Source: CAJQQY01 sp045104975 (GTDB lineage: Bacteria; Bacteroidota; Bacteroidia; Chitinophagales; Saprospiraceae). From it: 64,000 bases of DNA. The notes beneath the pieces were generated by a model. That model was not told where the DNA came from, did not search any database, and worked only from the letters and a program-made list of their open reading frames with translations. This document shows, piece after piece, positions 1 to 9,300 of this stretch. The stretch is taken from NCBI GenBank assembly GCA_045104975.1, contig JBGCCY010000033.1, positions 124,001 through 188,000 on the forward strand, given 5' to 3'. Position 1 is the first letter of the stretch. Each line of letters starts with the position of its first letter. The position numbers and the translations under genes were made by a program.

Positions 1-58
1 AATTTATTTATTTACGATGAGCAAAAGCAGCGTTCAGTAGCTAATCAAAGCTTGAGGG

Positions 59-739
59 CTATTTTTTGTCGTTTACTGAATCCTTTATTAGTTCCAACAC
101 TGCCAATGAAAGAAAAACCGCTTCTTCATTTTTTCCCATTTCTCCTACAAACTGAAAAGCTCTTGGATTGACTGAACCTGATTCAGGTTTCATCAAGGTA
201 CCTAGTTCTTTGTCACCGATGATGATGGGTAGTTCTAATTCATTTTCACTTTTATTGATCCGCGCCAATAATCGTTTTTTTCGGCCACCATGAAGTAGAC
301 CTTGGTTATTGATGACTCCTACTTTTTGATTATCAATGAAAAGTTCTGTAGCACCTTTCTTAGTTCGATAAACAAATTCGTGATTGGAAGTTCGTGCATA
401 GATGACTTCATCTTTCTTGGAAGAAATATATTTTTTGTAAGAATAGGCAATCAACGGTTCATGATAAATAGAATTAAAAACGCCTTCCGCTGTAGTGATA
501 ATTCCTTTGCTGACTTTTTGCTTGACTTGATTGGAAGAAAGTAATTCCAATTCTTCTTTGTTCCAAGGAATTAATTCTTCGATAAAAGGTGCGATTTCAT
601 TTTTCATTTTTTTCAAATCAGTTCTGATTTTTCCCTTGCCTGGTTGAAAATGAATCAATGCAAAATAAGCGAAATAAAGAGCTAGAATAGCTAACATTCC
701 TCCTCCTAATATTGCTAAAAAAAATATGATTGGTGTCAT
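59..739 (-). CDS. Membrane-anchored protein of unknown function
   Basis: I do not recognise this 226-residue protein. It begins with one strongly hydrophobic segment (about residues 4-29, ending FAYFALIHF), followed by the basic stretch PGKGKIRTDLKK. This suggests a single N-terminal membrane anchor with a cytoplasmic soluble domain. The rest is a mixed alpha/beta domain rich in Lys and Glu, with no cysteine pattern or catalytic signature I can see. The start fits because the hydrophobic anchor begins within a few residues of the ATG. It is the last gene of a leftward run that includes the SH3 lipoprotein upstream (92-bp gap), so co-transcription is possible. The hydrophobic start could also be an uncleaved signal peptide. 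It is confidently a gene, but its function is unknown. Confidence 0.7.
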   Translation of the reverse strand: MTPIIFFLAILGGGMLAILALYFAYFALIHFQPGKGKIRTDLKKMKNEIAPFIEELIPWNKEELELLSSNQVKQKVSKGIITTAEGVFNSIYHEPLIAYSYKKYISSKKDEVIYARTSNHEFVYRTKKGATELFIDNQKVGVINNQGLLHGGRKKRLLARINKSENELELPIIIGDKELGTLMKPESGSVNPRAFQFVGEMGKNEEAVFLSLAVLELIKDSVNDKK

Positions 740-830
740 CTAAAATTATTTTTTTGCTTTACGTTTTACGTTTAGTGCGTGTTATTCTATTTGGTTTGTC
801 AAACATTATAACGTTCGATGTCAAAGGATT

Positions 831-1943
831 TTAAAAAGCTCGATTATTAACTTCTATTTTATTTGCTTTCGGGTTTTTGAATTGTTCGTATCTCGTTTTT
901 AATAAAATTTTATCTTCGGCAGTTAAAAAAATAAAGTCTGCAGATATAATCTTCTTCATCTCTTCGAGTATCTTACCCTTTGATTCCCAATAAGTTATAT
1001 GTTCTGCAGCAATGTCATTTAGGATTTCAATTTTAGTTTGTAAAATTGGTTTTTCAAATAGTTTACTTTTGGCTAAAAGATCATTTGCCTCGTTGAGCAA
1101 ATCAAAATGTTTCCCCTGTCCAAGCAAACTATGTCCTCCGTAATCCCATGTTTGCATAAACCAAGATTTGTAATAGTATTCCACACTATCCAACTCGTTT
1201 ACATGAAATTGGAAGGTAATAAAATCATCATCTTCCGTTCCTTGTGTTTCTTTGACTTTCGCGTACATGATCCTAAAATCCTTGAAAATATTAAACATGG
1301 TTCCTTCTGCAACCAATGAATTTTGAAAACCTTGGAACGAATTTTCTAACCAAGACATATCAATTAATTTGGAAGGATCATCGATTTCAATATTATCTCC
1401 TAACTTTTCATTGATTTCATTTTGCGTTTTTTCTCCTAATAAATAGGTCTTTGCAAAATCAGTACTTGAGTTAGAAAGTTGCCATTGTTGTTGGTAAGTA
1501 TTGATTCGGTCAATTATTTTTTTATCAAAAAAACTTTGCATTTGAATTTCGTCAATGATTTTTGTTTTATCTCTTTTTTCAGGTGATGCTGATTTTACTC
1601 CTGAAGCATAAATCCAACCTTTTAATCCATCTTCTCTTTTTACTTTGAGCCAAGGTGCATTTAATTTTACGCCACGAAGTTTGATTTCAGTCGAGTGCAT
1701 ACTTTTTTCTCCTTCATAATAAACCCAATCCCCTTTGCCTAGTCTAGCGACTTCTTCATGTTCCACCCCTGGACCGCTTCTCATTTTAAAATCATCAATA
1801 TAAACTTCTAATTCAATAGGTTTAAATTCTTCTGCTGGAATTGATTTAGCAGGTTGAATTTTTGAATTATTTTGATCTGTGCTTTTCTCATTTGAGCAAG
1901 AAAAAAAAATAGATACTAACAGTAAAAAATAAATAGGTTTCAT
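831..1943 (-). CDS. SH3-domain lipoprotein
   Basis: A 370-residue secreted lipoprotein. The N-terminus MKPIYFLLLVSIFFSCSNEK is a short signal peptide with a lipobox ending at Cys16, so it should be lipid-anchored in the envelope. Residues about 47-118 resemble a bacterial SH3 (SH3b) domain: DDFKMRSGPGVEHEEVARLGKG is the usual opening with the R-x-G-P motif, and GWIYASGV the usual closing strand. Such domains typically bind cell-wall peptides. The remaining 250 residues are helical and charged, and I recognise no enzyme motif. It lies downstream of rpoD on the same strand, but a strong terminator and a palindromic repeat separate them, so it probably has its own promoter. A role in envelope sensing or wall binding is inference. 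Confidence 0.75.
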   Translation of the reverse strand: MKPIYFLLLVSIFFSCSNEKSTDQNNSKIQPAKSIPAEEFKPIELEVYIDDFKMRSGPGVEHEEVARLGKGDWVYYEGEKSMHSTEIKLRGVKLNAPWLKVKREDGLKGWIYASGVKSASPEKRDKTKIIDEIQMQSFFDKKIIDRINTYQQQWQLSNSSTDFAKTYLLGEKTQNEINEKLGDNIEIDDPSKLIDMSWLENSFQGFQNSLVAEGTMFNIFKDFRIMYAKVKETQGTEDDDFITFQFHVNELDSVEYYYKSWFMQTWDYGGHSLLGQGKHFDLLNEANDLLAKSKLFEKPILQTKIEILNDIAAEHITYWESKGKILEEMKKIISADFIFLTAEDKILLKTRYEQFKNPKANKIEVNNRAF

Positions 1944-1952
1944 AAATTAAAT

Positions 1953-1999
1953 TTAAGATTATGGAATTTACGATTGGGATAATCTTGAATCCATAATCC
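1953..1999. repeat. Degenerate copy of the intergenic palindrome family
   Basis: The right half (1977-1999) contains ATCTTGAATCCATAATCC. This closely matches the right arm of the large palindrome at 4834-4858 (ATCTTGAATCTATAACC). The left half (AAGATTATGGAA, 1955-1966) only partly matches, so this copy has decayed. It sits just upstream of the lipoprotein start. Confidence 0.45.
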
Positions 2000-2037
2000 T
2001 TTTCATAAATACTTTACACAAAGCAAGATACATCAAA

Positions 2038-2072
2038 AAAAAATCCATCCCGAATGATCGAGATGGATTTTT
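2038..2072 (-). terminator. Rho-independent terminator of rpoD
   Basis: Arms AAAAATCCATC (2039-2049) and GATGGATTTTT (2062-2072) form an 11-bp stem with a 12-nt loop. Read leftwards, the stem is followed by a run of about nine U residues. It lies 36 bp beyond the rpoD stop codon, as expected for its terminator. Confidence 0.85.
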
Positions 2073-2108
2073 GCTAAACGTTAAAATCACTAGGATAAAC
2101 CTAGAAGA

Positions 2109-2978
2109 TTATCCGAGGTATGATTTTAAGTTATTTCTATTATAAGACTTACGAAGTCTTCGAATTGCTCTTTCTTTGATTTGTCTAACTCGCTCACGAG
2201 TCAAACCATAAAGGTCTCCTATTTCTTCCAAAGTCAATGATTTGTAACCATTCAAGCCATAATAAGATGATAATACTTCCACTTCACGTGGCGATAAAAT
2301 ACTCAAACCTTGCTGAACTTCTTCTTTTAAAGATTGATCCATCAAGTTAATATCAGGACTAGAACCAGGATCATTTGCAGATACGACATCAAGCATTGTT
2401 GAGTCTCCTTCTTCTGTTCCAAGTGGAGCATCGAACGAAAGATGTCTTCCATTTCCTTTCATCATATTAGCTACATCTTTTGGTTTGATATCCAAAATCT
2501 CTGCTAATTCTTCATGACTTGGTTCTCTTTCAAATTTTTGAATAAAGTTTAAATAAGCTTCATTGATTTTGTTGTAAGAACCTACCTTGTTCAAAGGCAA
2601 ACGCACAATTCTAGAGTATTCTACAATCGATTGTAAAATTGATTGTCGAATCCACCAAACGGCATAAGAAATAAATTTGAATCCTTTAGTTTCATCAAAT
2701 CGTCTACCCGCTTTCATCAGACCAACGTTTCCTTCATTAATCAAATCACTTAAAGATAAGCCTTGATTTTGGTACTGTTTGGCAACTGAAACAACGAATC
2801 TGAGATTTGCTTTGGTAAGTCTTTCGAGTGCAGCATCATCTCCAGCTCTAATTCTTCGAGCTAAATCAGCTTCTTCATCAGCAGTAAGTAAAGCAATTTT
2901 GCCGATGTCATTGAGGTACTTATCTAGTGAAAGACTTTCTCTCGCAGTAATTTTGTTTGTAATTTTTAATTGACGCAT
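2109..2978 (-). CDS. rpoD: RNA polymerase primary sigma factor RpoD/SigA
   Basis: A 289-residue sigma-70 factor that directs RNA polymerase to housekeeping promoters. All core regions are present: region 1.2 (LDKYLNDIGKIALLTADEEADLA), region 2 with the RFVVSVAKQYQNQGLSL and DLINEGNVGLMKA motifs, 2.4 KFISYAVWWIRQSI, region 3 (VRLPLNKVG), and region 4 with LSPREVEVLSSYYGL and the DNA-binding helix LEEIGDLYGLTRERVRQI. Region 1.1 is missing. This is normal for the short Bacteroidota primary sigma factor (about 287 aa), which reads the unusual -7 TAnnTTTG / -33 TTTG promoters. The length and the MRQLKI start match the family. It is single-cistron, with its own terminator at 2038-2072. Confidence 0.96.
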   Translation of the reverse strand: MRQLKITNKITARESLSLDKYLNDIGKIALLTADEEADLARRIRAGDDAALERLTKANLRFVVSVAKQYQNQGLSLSDLINEGNVGLMKAGRRFDETKGFKFISYAVWWIRQSILQSIVEYSRIVRLPLNKVGSYNKINEAYLNFIQKFEREPSHEELAEILDIKPKDVANMMKGNGRHLSFDAPLGTEEGDSTMLDVVSANDPGSSPDINLMDQSLKEEVQQGLSILSPREVEVLSSYYGLNGYKSLTLEEIGDLYGLTRERVRQIKERAIRRLRKSYNRNNLKSYLG

Positions 2979-3216
2979 TTTCTAGGTAGAATTTAAAAAG
3001 GTTATGTTATAAGATTTCGAATATGTTGTTCTTTTTTATTTATTGTTTTGTTTCATACCTAATCAAAAAGAGTTCCGTTCTTGTTAATAAGTACGTTTTT
3101 AAGGTAAATAAGTTGCTTTTGTTAGGAAAAAAACTTGACTTTTTTGAAAAAAACGATTAAATGGTCAGGTTTTATTATATCTACAAAAGATTCCCTTCGA
3201 AAGTTCACTTTATTGC

Positions 3217-3255
3217 AAAAAAAAAACCAGTTTTAAAAAAAAGTTCCCTAAAACT
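3217..3255 (-). terminator. Terminator of the frameshifted outer-membrane gene
   Basis: Arms AGTTTTA (3229-3235) and TAAAACT (3249-3255) make a weak AT stem. In the leftward direction it is followed by a run of ten U residues (A-run 3217-3226). It is placed directly after the stop of the outer-membrane gene. The rest of 2979-3216 is AT-rich leader and promoter space for rpoD with nothing else recognisable. Confidence 0.55.
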
Positions 3256-3264
3256 ATTTTTTAT

Positions 3265-3916
3265 TTAAAATATGGAAGAAGCTCCTATTTCTATTCCATA
3301 GTTGTAGGGGAAATAATTATTATTAATTCCAATGGTTCGTTGATTATATTTTGTAACAGCGGTTTTGTAGAAACTATTGAAAATAACTTTTATTCCATCC
3401 ATAATCTCATATTGAAATCCCACTCTTAATCGGTAGGAAAAACCTGTTTTTTTCAGATAATTTGATTTATCATTACAAATCAAATCAGCCATAATTCCAT
3501 TTTCTAAGAAAAAATTATGTTTTCCTTTTTTTGAAAAAGTATAACGATGCCCTAGTTGAATCTGTGCCCAATTAAATTTAACTACTCTTTGATAAGGTAT
3601 TATTCCGTAATCCAATTTTTCTTCAAAGAAGCTATACCTTGAAGTCCCTATTCCTTAAGAAGTATTCATGATTTGGCTTAAATTTTCGATACAATTCTGC
3701 ATTTATATGATATCCAAATTGTCCTTTTTGTTTTTTTATTGGACAACCTTCAGCGCATAATTGCATTTGGACTGGAGCAAAATGATGAAAGGATCTTCCA
3801 AAACCAATAGTTGATTGAAGTGAAAATTCTTTGGAGAAATTTTTTGTTTGGGCTTCTGATTTAGATGAAATTCCAACTGTAAAAAGCAAGGATAATAGAA
3901 TTAATACTTTTTGCAT
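3265..3916 (-). pseudogene. Small outer-membrane beta-barrel protein, frameshifted
   Basis: Two adjacent reading frames form one protein of about 215 residues. The first part (3632-3916) has a clear signal peptide, MQKVLILLSLLFTVGISSKSEA, and ends at a stop just after LRNRDFKV. The second part (3265 to about 3650) continues in another frame as RYSFFEEKLDYGIIPYQR. It shows alternating aromatic beta-strands and ends in EIGASSIF, a terminal-Phe beta-barrel signature. Only one base near 3640-3650 needs to change to give FLRNRDF-K-RYSFFEEKLDYG without a gap. The second frame has no credible start of its own. This is therefore either a recently broken gene or a sequencing error. Membrane location is inferred from the strand pattern. 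Confidence 0.7.
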
Positions 3917-4019
3917 GAGATTTTAGTTTTAGCTTGAAAGAAGAAGAAAAGATACAAATTTAAAGTTAGAGTATAGAATTACCAAAATCGATTTTTCTAT
4001 TTTTGAAAAAAAAATAAAA

Positions 4020-4793
4020 ATGCAAAACCTTAGAGTTACACTTATTCAATCCAATATTCTTTGGGAAAAAATTGAAAAAAATCTCCTCCATTTTTCTCAA
4101 AAAATAAAAACGATTCAAGGGCAAACAGATTTAGTTGTTTTACCTGAAATGTTTTCAACTGGCTTCAGTATGAAGCCTGAGCGAGTTGCGGAATCAATGG
4201 ATGGGAGAACGATGAATTGGTTAAAAGATCAAGCAAAAAATGCTGATGCAATCGTCACCGGAAGTTTTATTGCAACTGAGGATGGTCAATATTTTAATCG
4301 ATTGGTTTGGATGCAGCCTGATGGCAATTATTTAACTTATGATAAAAAACACCTTTTTACTTTAGCAAAAGAAGATGAAGCATACACCGCAGGGACAAAA
4401 AGATTAATTGTAGAATGGAAAGGGTGGAAAATATGCCCGTTAATTTGTTATGATTTAAGGTTTCCTGCTTGGAGTCGAAATTCGGAAGGATATGATTTAT
4501 TAATTTATATGGCAAGTTGGCCGACTCCTCGAATTGATGCTTGGCAAACTTTACTTGCAGCGCGTGCGATTGAAAATCAAACATATACTATAGGTGTAAA
4601 TCGAGTGGGAGAGGATGAAAATCAATATCAATATTCTGGGGCGTCTTCGGTTTTTGATTTTACAGGCAAATCGAAGTATCGCGTTTTTGATCAAGAAGAT
4701 GTTTTTACAGCAGAGTTGAATTATGAGGAGCAGCAGACCTTTCGGAAGAAGTTGAATTTCTTAGCTGATCAAGATCAGTTTACTTTTGATTAA
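4020..4793 (+). CDS. Carbon-nitrogen hydrolase, YafV/omega-amidase type
   Basis: A 257-residue cytoplasmic amidase of the nitrilase superfamily. The catalytic triad is visible as Glu43 (VVLPEMFSTGF), Lys109 (TYDKKHLF) and Cys143 (LICYDLRFPAWSRN). The combination of YDKKHLF, CYDLRFPxWSRN and RAIENQTYTIGVNRVG is characteristic of YafV/NIT2-like omega-amidases. These hydrolyse 2-oxoglutaramate or 2-oxosuccinamate, side products of transamination such as that in methionine salvage. The length matches the family. The ATG start lies within the first beta-strand motif (RVTLIQSNI), leaving no room for a leader. It is convergent with the Crp-family gene, and a large palindrome lies between the two. 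Family assignment is firm; the exact substrate is inferred. Confidence 0.92.
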   Translation: MQNLRVTLIQSNILWEKIEKNLLHFSQKIKTIQGQTDLVVLPEMFSTGFSMKPERVAESMDGRTMNWLKDQAKNADAIVTGSFIATEDGQYFNRLVWMQPDGNYLTYDKKHLFTLAKEDEAYTAGTKRLIVEWKGWKICPLICYDLRFPAWSRNSEGYDLLIYMASWPTPRIDAWQTLLAARAIENQTYTIGVNRVGEDENQYQYSGASSVFDFTGKSKYRVFDQEDVFTAELNYEEQQTFRKKLNFLADQDQFTFD

Positions 4794-4858
4794 GGATTAT
4801 AGATTTAAGATTAAGGATTTTGCTAACGTAGTTAATCCTTAATCTTGAATCTATAACC
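4794..4858. repeat. Large intergenic palindrome, likely bidirectional terminator
   Basis: The arms 4794-4819 and 4834-4858 are inverted copies with one mismatch and one extra base (core AAGATTAAGGATT / AATCCTTAATCTT). They give a stem of about 24 bp around a 14-nt loop. It starts at the stop codon of the amidase gene and ends 10 bp before the stop of the convergent Crp-family gene. A related, decayed copy lies at 1953-1999. Confidence 0.75.
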
Positions 4859-4867
4859 ATCAATCAT

Positions 4868-5548
4868 TTATGCTAATTTCTGCATATCTCGAATAAGAAT
4901 ACTTCTTCGATTAAAATAAATCAAATCAGATTTTCTTAAATCATTTAAAACAGAAGTCACCGTTTGACGAGAAGTACCTGTTATATTGGCAATATCTTGT
5001 TGTGTTAAAGTGTGTTTTAACAACATTTCAAAACCAACTCTTCTTCCTCTTTTTTCTACACTATCTTTTAGGAAATCAATAATTCGAGCTCGGGCATCTT
5101 TAAATATTAATGATTCGAGTCGACTTTCCGCTTTTCGTAATTTCCCACCAACCAAGTTGATGATATTAAAGCATAATTGATGATTTTTATCCATCAGTTT
5201 TCTAAAGTCTTCTACTCTTAGTAGAAGGCACTCTGCTGGTTCATTCATTACTTCCGCAAAACCTTTTCTTCTTTCTTCTCCAACCAATCCTAATTCACCA
5301 AACATGGCATGTGGATGAAGTATATTTTTGATTACTTCTCGGCCGTCATTGCTGTGAGAGCCTAGTTTTATCACTCCTTTGGTCAAAAAGAAAATAGTAT
5401 CAGAAGGTTCGTCTTCTAAGAATACGTGATCGTATTTTTTGTAAGTTTTAGCTTCAGTAAATTTATCCAAATACGTTAATTCTTCTTCTGACAAAACATC
5501 AAAAAGAGGAAATTGACTTAAAAATTCGAGTTTGGAGGTAGCTTTCAT
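4868..5548 (-). CDS. Crp/Fnr-family transcriptional regulator
   Basis: A 226-residue DNA-binding regulator. Residues about 15-130 form a cyclic-nucleotide-binding-like beta-roll (DVLSEEELTYLDKFTEAKTY, GVIKLGSHSNDGREVI, HAMFGELGLVGEERR). A linking helix follows, and then a winged helix-turn-helix with LTQQDIANITGTSRQTVTSVLNDL (about residues 178-201). The effector pocket lacks a convincing cAMP-binding RxSxxE signature, and there is no FNR-type N-terminal cysteine cluster. The ligand is therefore unknown. It is transcribed alone and convergent with the amidase, so the neighbours do not reveal its regulon. The start is supported by the beta-roll beginning soon after the ATG. The family assignment is secure. 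Confidence 0.93.
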   Translation of the reverse strand: MKATSKLEFLSQFPLFDVLSEEELTYLDKFTEAKTYKKYDHVFLEDEPSDTIFFLTKGVIKLGSHSNDGREVIKNILHPHAMFGELGLVGEERRKGFAEVMNEPAECLLLRVEDFRKLMDKNHQLCFNIINLVGGKLRKAESRLESLIFKDARARIIDFLKDSVEKRGRRVGFEMLLKHTLTQQDIANITGTSRQTVTSVLNDLRKSDLIYFNRRSILIRDMQKLA

Positions 5549-6354
5549 TATAGAATTGTTTTTAGTGAAAAAATGTAATGAAATAGCTTAAATACTTTTG
5601 TTATGATAGTAAAATTCTACTTTTTTTTTAATGATTAAAAATACATTAAAGGAGGTTTGTACGTTTTTGTGTAGATTTTTTTTTATTTAAAGTATTGATA
5701 TTCAGTTGTTTAAGTTGTTTTTGAAAATTGTTTTGTGTGGGATAGGTGATGGTTTGGATGCTGTTTTTTGAGGAAAAGCCTTTAGGTTTGAAAATAGGAA
5801 AATTACAATCCGCTATTCTACAATGATCTTATCTAAGATAATGGAGTCAAGTTTTAGTCAAAAAGAGAAATGTGAAAATAGAATAGGACTCAGTTTGCGG
5901 TTATTTTTAGTAATAGATTACAAAATATAATTGTGACATTTTTTTGTAATGTATTATTTACCCTAAATAGGTTATTTTTCTAGAAAGGAGTTAGTATAGC
6001 AGAATATCATATAGAAAAATTGTATTTTTCTGAATTAAAAAACCAAAATATTAAAAATAAAAGAAACTACTTTGTCACATAATTTAAATATTCAGTAAGT
6101 AGTTTTGAGAGATAAACTTCCTTTCTTTTTTAGCAAATTTTTCATAAAGTACTGATTATGAGGAGTTTTTGCCAGCAAAACAAAATCAAGAATGTTAAGA
6201 GAATCTTAAAAAGTGGCTTGGTTTTTGCTCACGAATTCAATGTTATTCCAACCGATATTTTCTAAAACTAAAATTCACCTAAGGTCATAGATATTTGTGA
6301 CAACGTAAAGTGAGTTCATTATTAAACAAACACCATTACTTAGACTCTATTTCT
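5549..6354. other. Long AT-rich intergenic region upstream of the SprB-like gene
   Basis: About 800 bp between two divergently transcribed genes, with no plausible coding frame. I can see short hairpins only: AGAAAAAT/ATTTTTCT at 6013-6031 and TTAAGA/TCTTAA at 6195-6209. Neither carries a U-run. The region presumably holds the promoters of the Crp-family gene and the giant adhesin gene, possibly with a long leader for the latter. No motif could be assigned with confidence. Confidence 0.5.
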
Positions 6355-9300
6355 ATGAGACGAATGCTACACAAGCCCTACTTTAGTGATAGAGCAATGA
6401 ATAAACTATTGAGTTATTTATTGCTTTTGATATTTATTTCAGTAGGCTCAACCCCAGTTTTTTCTAAATCAAATATTAATAGGACTAGCTGCCTTTGGAA
6501 TTTAGAAAATGAATCCTCAATGGTAATTATGTGTACTGCTGAGGCAGGAACAATTACGCCTGATGAAGGATTTATTTGTGTTCCTGGGACATTTACTACG
6601 ATAACAGCTACTCCTGATGGAAATATGGTAGTTCCTGTGGATTATTCAGTTACTTATTTTTTAACTACAGGCGCTAATTCGTTGATTGTCCAAAACGAAA
6701 ATATACCTTCCTTTGATGTGTTTGTTCAAGGTGTGTATACTATTCATCCTTTCGTATATGATCCTACCACTTTTGATATTAATTCCATTATTGTAAATCT
6801 GACTACACTTCAAACCATAAATGTTCAATTGGAACAAGGTGGTGGAACCATTTGTGGTTCTTTGGATTTGGTAGGGGCAACTACATTGACAGAAAAAGCA
6901 ATTGGTTTTGTGGTGACTTCTACGCCTGAGACATGTGATGCAGAAGATGGACAAGTTATTTTGGCTCCACCTTCTAATTCCTTTGAATGGTTTGATGGAT
7001 TTATGGGAAGTGAACGGAATGATCTGGCTGATGGAATATATATAGTTACGGTTTCCCAAAGTTCAGGATGCTCAGGAGAAATTAGTGTAACAGTTAATGA
7101 AATATGTCAATGTCCGACTTCTCCAACAGTTGAAAATGTAATTGTTTTTGAATCAAATTGCGGCGCATCTACAGGAGCTGCAACTATAGAAATGATTGGG
7201 AATAACAATGATTATAATTATGAATGGCTGCCTTCAGTTAGTTCAACAAATTCAGCGTCGAATATCGGTGCAGGAAGTTATAGTGTGACGATTACTGATG
7301 CAAATGATCCAAGTTGTTTCTCTATTGAGAATTTTGTGATTGGAAATGTGGATGGCCCAAATGCCACACTTGTTTCTTCTTCAATGGCAAGTTGTGGGAC
7401 TGCAAATGGTGTGGCAACATTTTCTTCTCCAAATTTCACTTATAATTGGTGTAATGGAGGAACTGGATTTGCTCGAAATGATTTGGCAGCAGGCACATGT
7501 TCTGTTACGATTACTGACCCCGGAACAGGATGTTTTAATGTGGTAGAAATAGTAATTGGAGAAATAAATAATCTGAACGTTCAAGCAAATATAGTTGCAC
7601 AACCGAATTGTGGATTGAGTGATGGGATCGTTTCTGTTTCCGTATCTGGAGGAATAGGAAATTATTCTTATGAATGGAATGACGGAGGAACTGGGGCTGA
7701 TCGTTTTGGTTTGAGTGCAGGAATATATGTAGTGACTGTAACTGACTCGAATAATGGATGTTCTGCTGTTGAGATTGTAACATTAACTAATTCAATTGTT
7801 GGTGCGACAGTAAATATTAATTCGAATGTAATCTTGAATTGTTCTGGGGATGATAATGGATTTGTTAATTATTCAGTTGTTCCTGATGCTGGATTTGTTC
7901 AACCTTCTACAGAAGTGATTCGAGATGCAGCAGGGAATACTTTTTCAAATGGAGGATTAAGTGCAGGAGAGTATTGTATTTTAGTATATGATGGAGATGG
8001 TTGTTTGGCTGGAGAAAATTGTTTTGAAGTAACGCAACCGAATCCAATTTTAATAGATGTTTCTGTAGTTAACCAAACTTGTAATCAAGCTGGTTCTATT
8101 TCGGTTACTGCTTCAGGTGGAAATAATAGTTTTACTTATGATTGGGCGGATTTAGTAGGAACAAATGATCCTGCCAATCGAACAGGATTAGTTGCTGGGA
8201 ATTTCTCTTTGACTGCGACAGATGGAAATGGATGTTCGGTTGCTGTAGATATAACAGTTGGAGATGATTGTATCAATCCTCCAACGTGCACGGCAGATGC
8301 GGGGTCACTTGTAGCAGATACTAATTCTGCCTGTTTGGATAATGGAAGTGCGTTAATTTCTGCAACGCCACAGGCGAATGCAATTATTCCGATTGGCTAT
8401 GAAGTCATTTACGTTTTGACAGAATCAGGTGTAATTCAAGTGGTAGAAAATGAGCCTGAATTTACGGTAATGAATACTGGCGTTTTTACTATTCACACTT
8501 TAGTTTATGATCCAAACACGTTGGATTTGGGGATAGTAGTTTTAGGAACAACATTGGCTCAAGAGGTTAACAATTTATTGATTCAAGGTGGAGGAACTAT
8601 TTGTGCTTCTTTGGATTTGACGGGAGCGACAGTTTCAGTTACTGATTGTAATCCGCTTAATTGTACAACTCCTCCAGAACTTTTGAATATTGTAAAAATT
8701 GCTTCTAGTTGTAATCAATCAACAGGAAGTGCAACAGTAAACGTAGTTGGAGGAAATAGTAATTATACTTTTGATTTTTCAGGAGGAACAGTAAATGCAA
8801 ATGTAGCGAGTGATTTGGCTTCTGGCATCTATTCAGTTACGATTACTGATGTGAATGATGCGACTTGTTTTATAGTAGAGAATTTTTCAATAACTAACTC
8901 AGATGGGCCGCAAGCAAGTATCATTTCTACTTCGCCAACAAGTTGTCAAAGTAATAATGGAACAGCTCAATTGACTCCTGCAACTTTTGATTACACTTGG
9001 TGTGATGGAGGAACGGGAGCAGTAAGAAATGATTTGTCAAGTGGAGTATGTGGAGTAACAGTAACAGATCCTGCGACAGGATGTACTAATATTTTGGAAG
9101 TAGAAATTATTGCTGATAATCTTTTAATAGTCAATCCAATTGTCAATAATAATCCTGATTGTGGAATGACTAATGGAACTGTCGTTTTACAAGTAACAGG
9201 AGGAAGTGGTTCTCCAAATTATACTTTCCAATGGAGTGATCCTAACTCTATTAATAATGCAATTCGAACTGATTTACCAGGAGGAACATTTTCAGTAACC

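Noticed and set aside
3265..3615. A separate 116-aa gene starting at 3615
   Set aside because: The start would be TTG inside a continuous beta-barrel sequence. It has no signal peptide and reads as the second half of the frameshifted gene.
6310..6354. GTG at 6310 as the start of the SprB-like gene
   Set aside because: It adds 15 polar residues before an already sufficient signal peptide. ATG 6355 or 6397 is more likely, although the GTG cannot be excluded.
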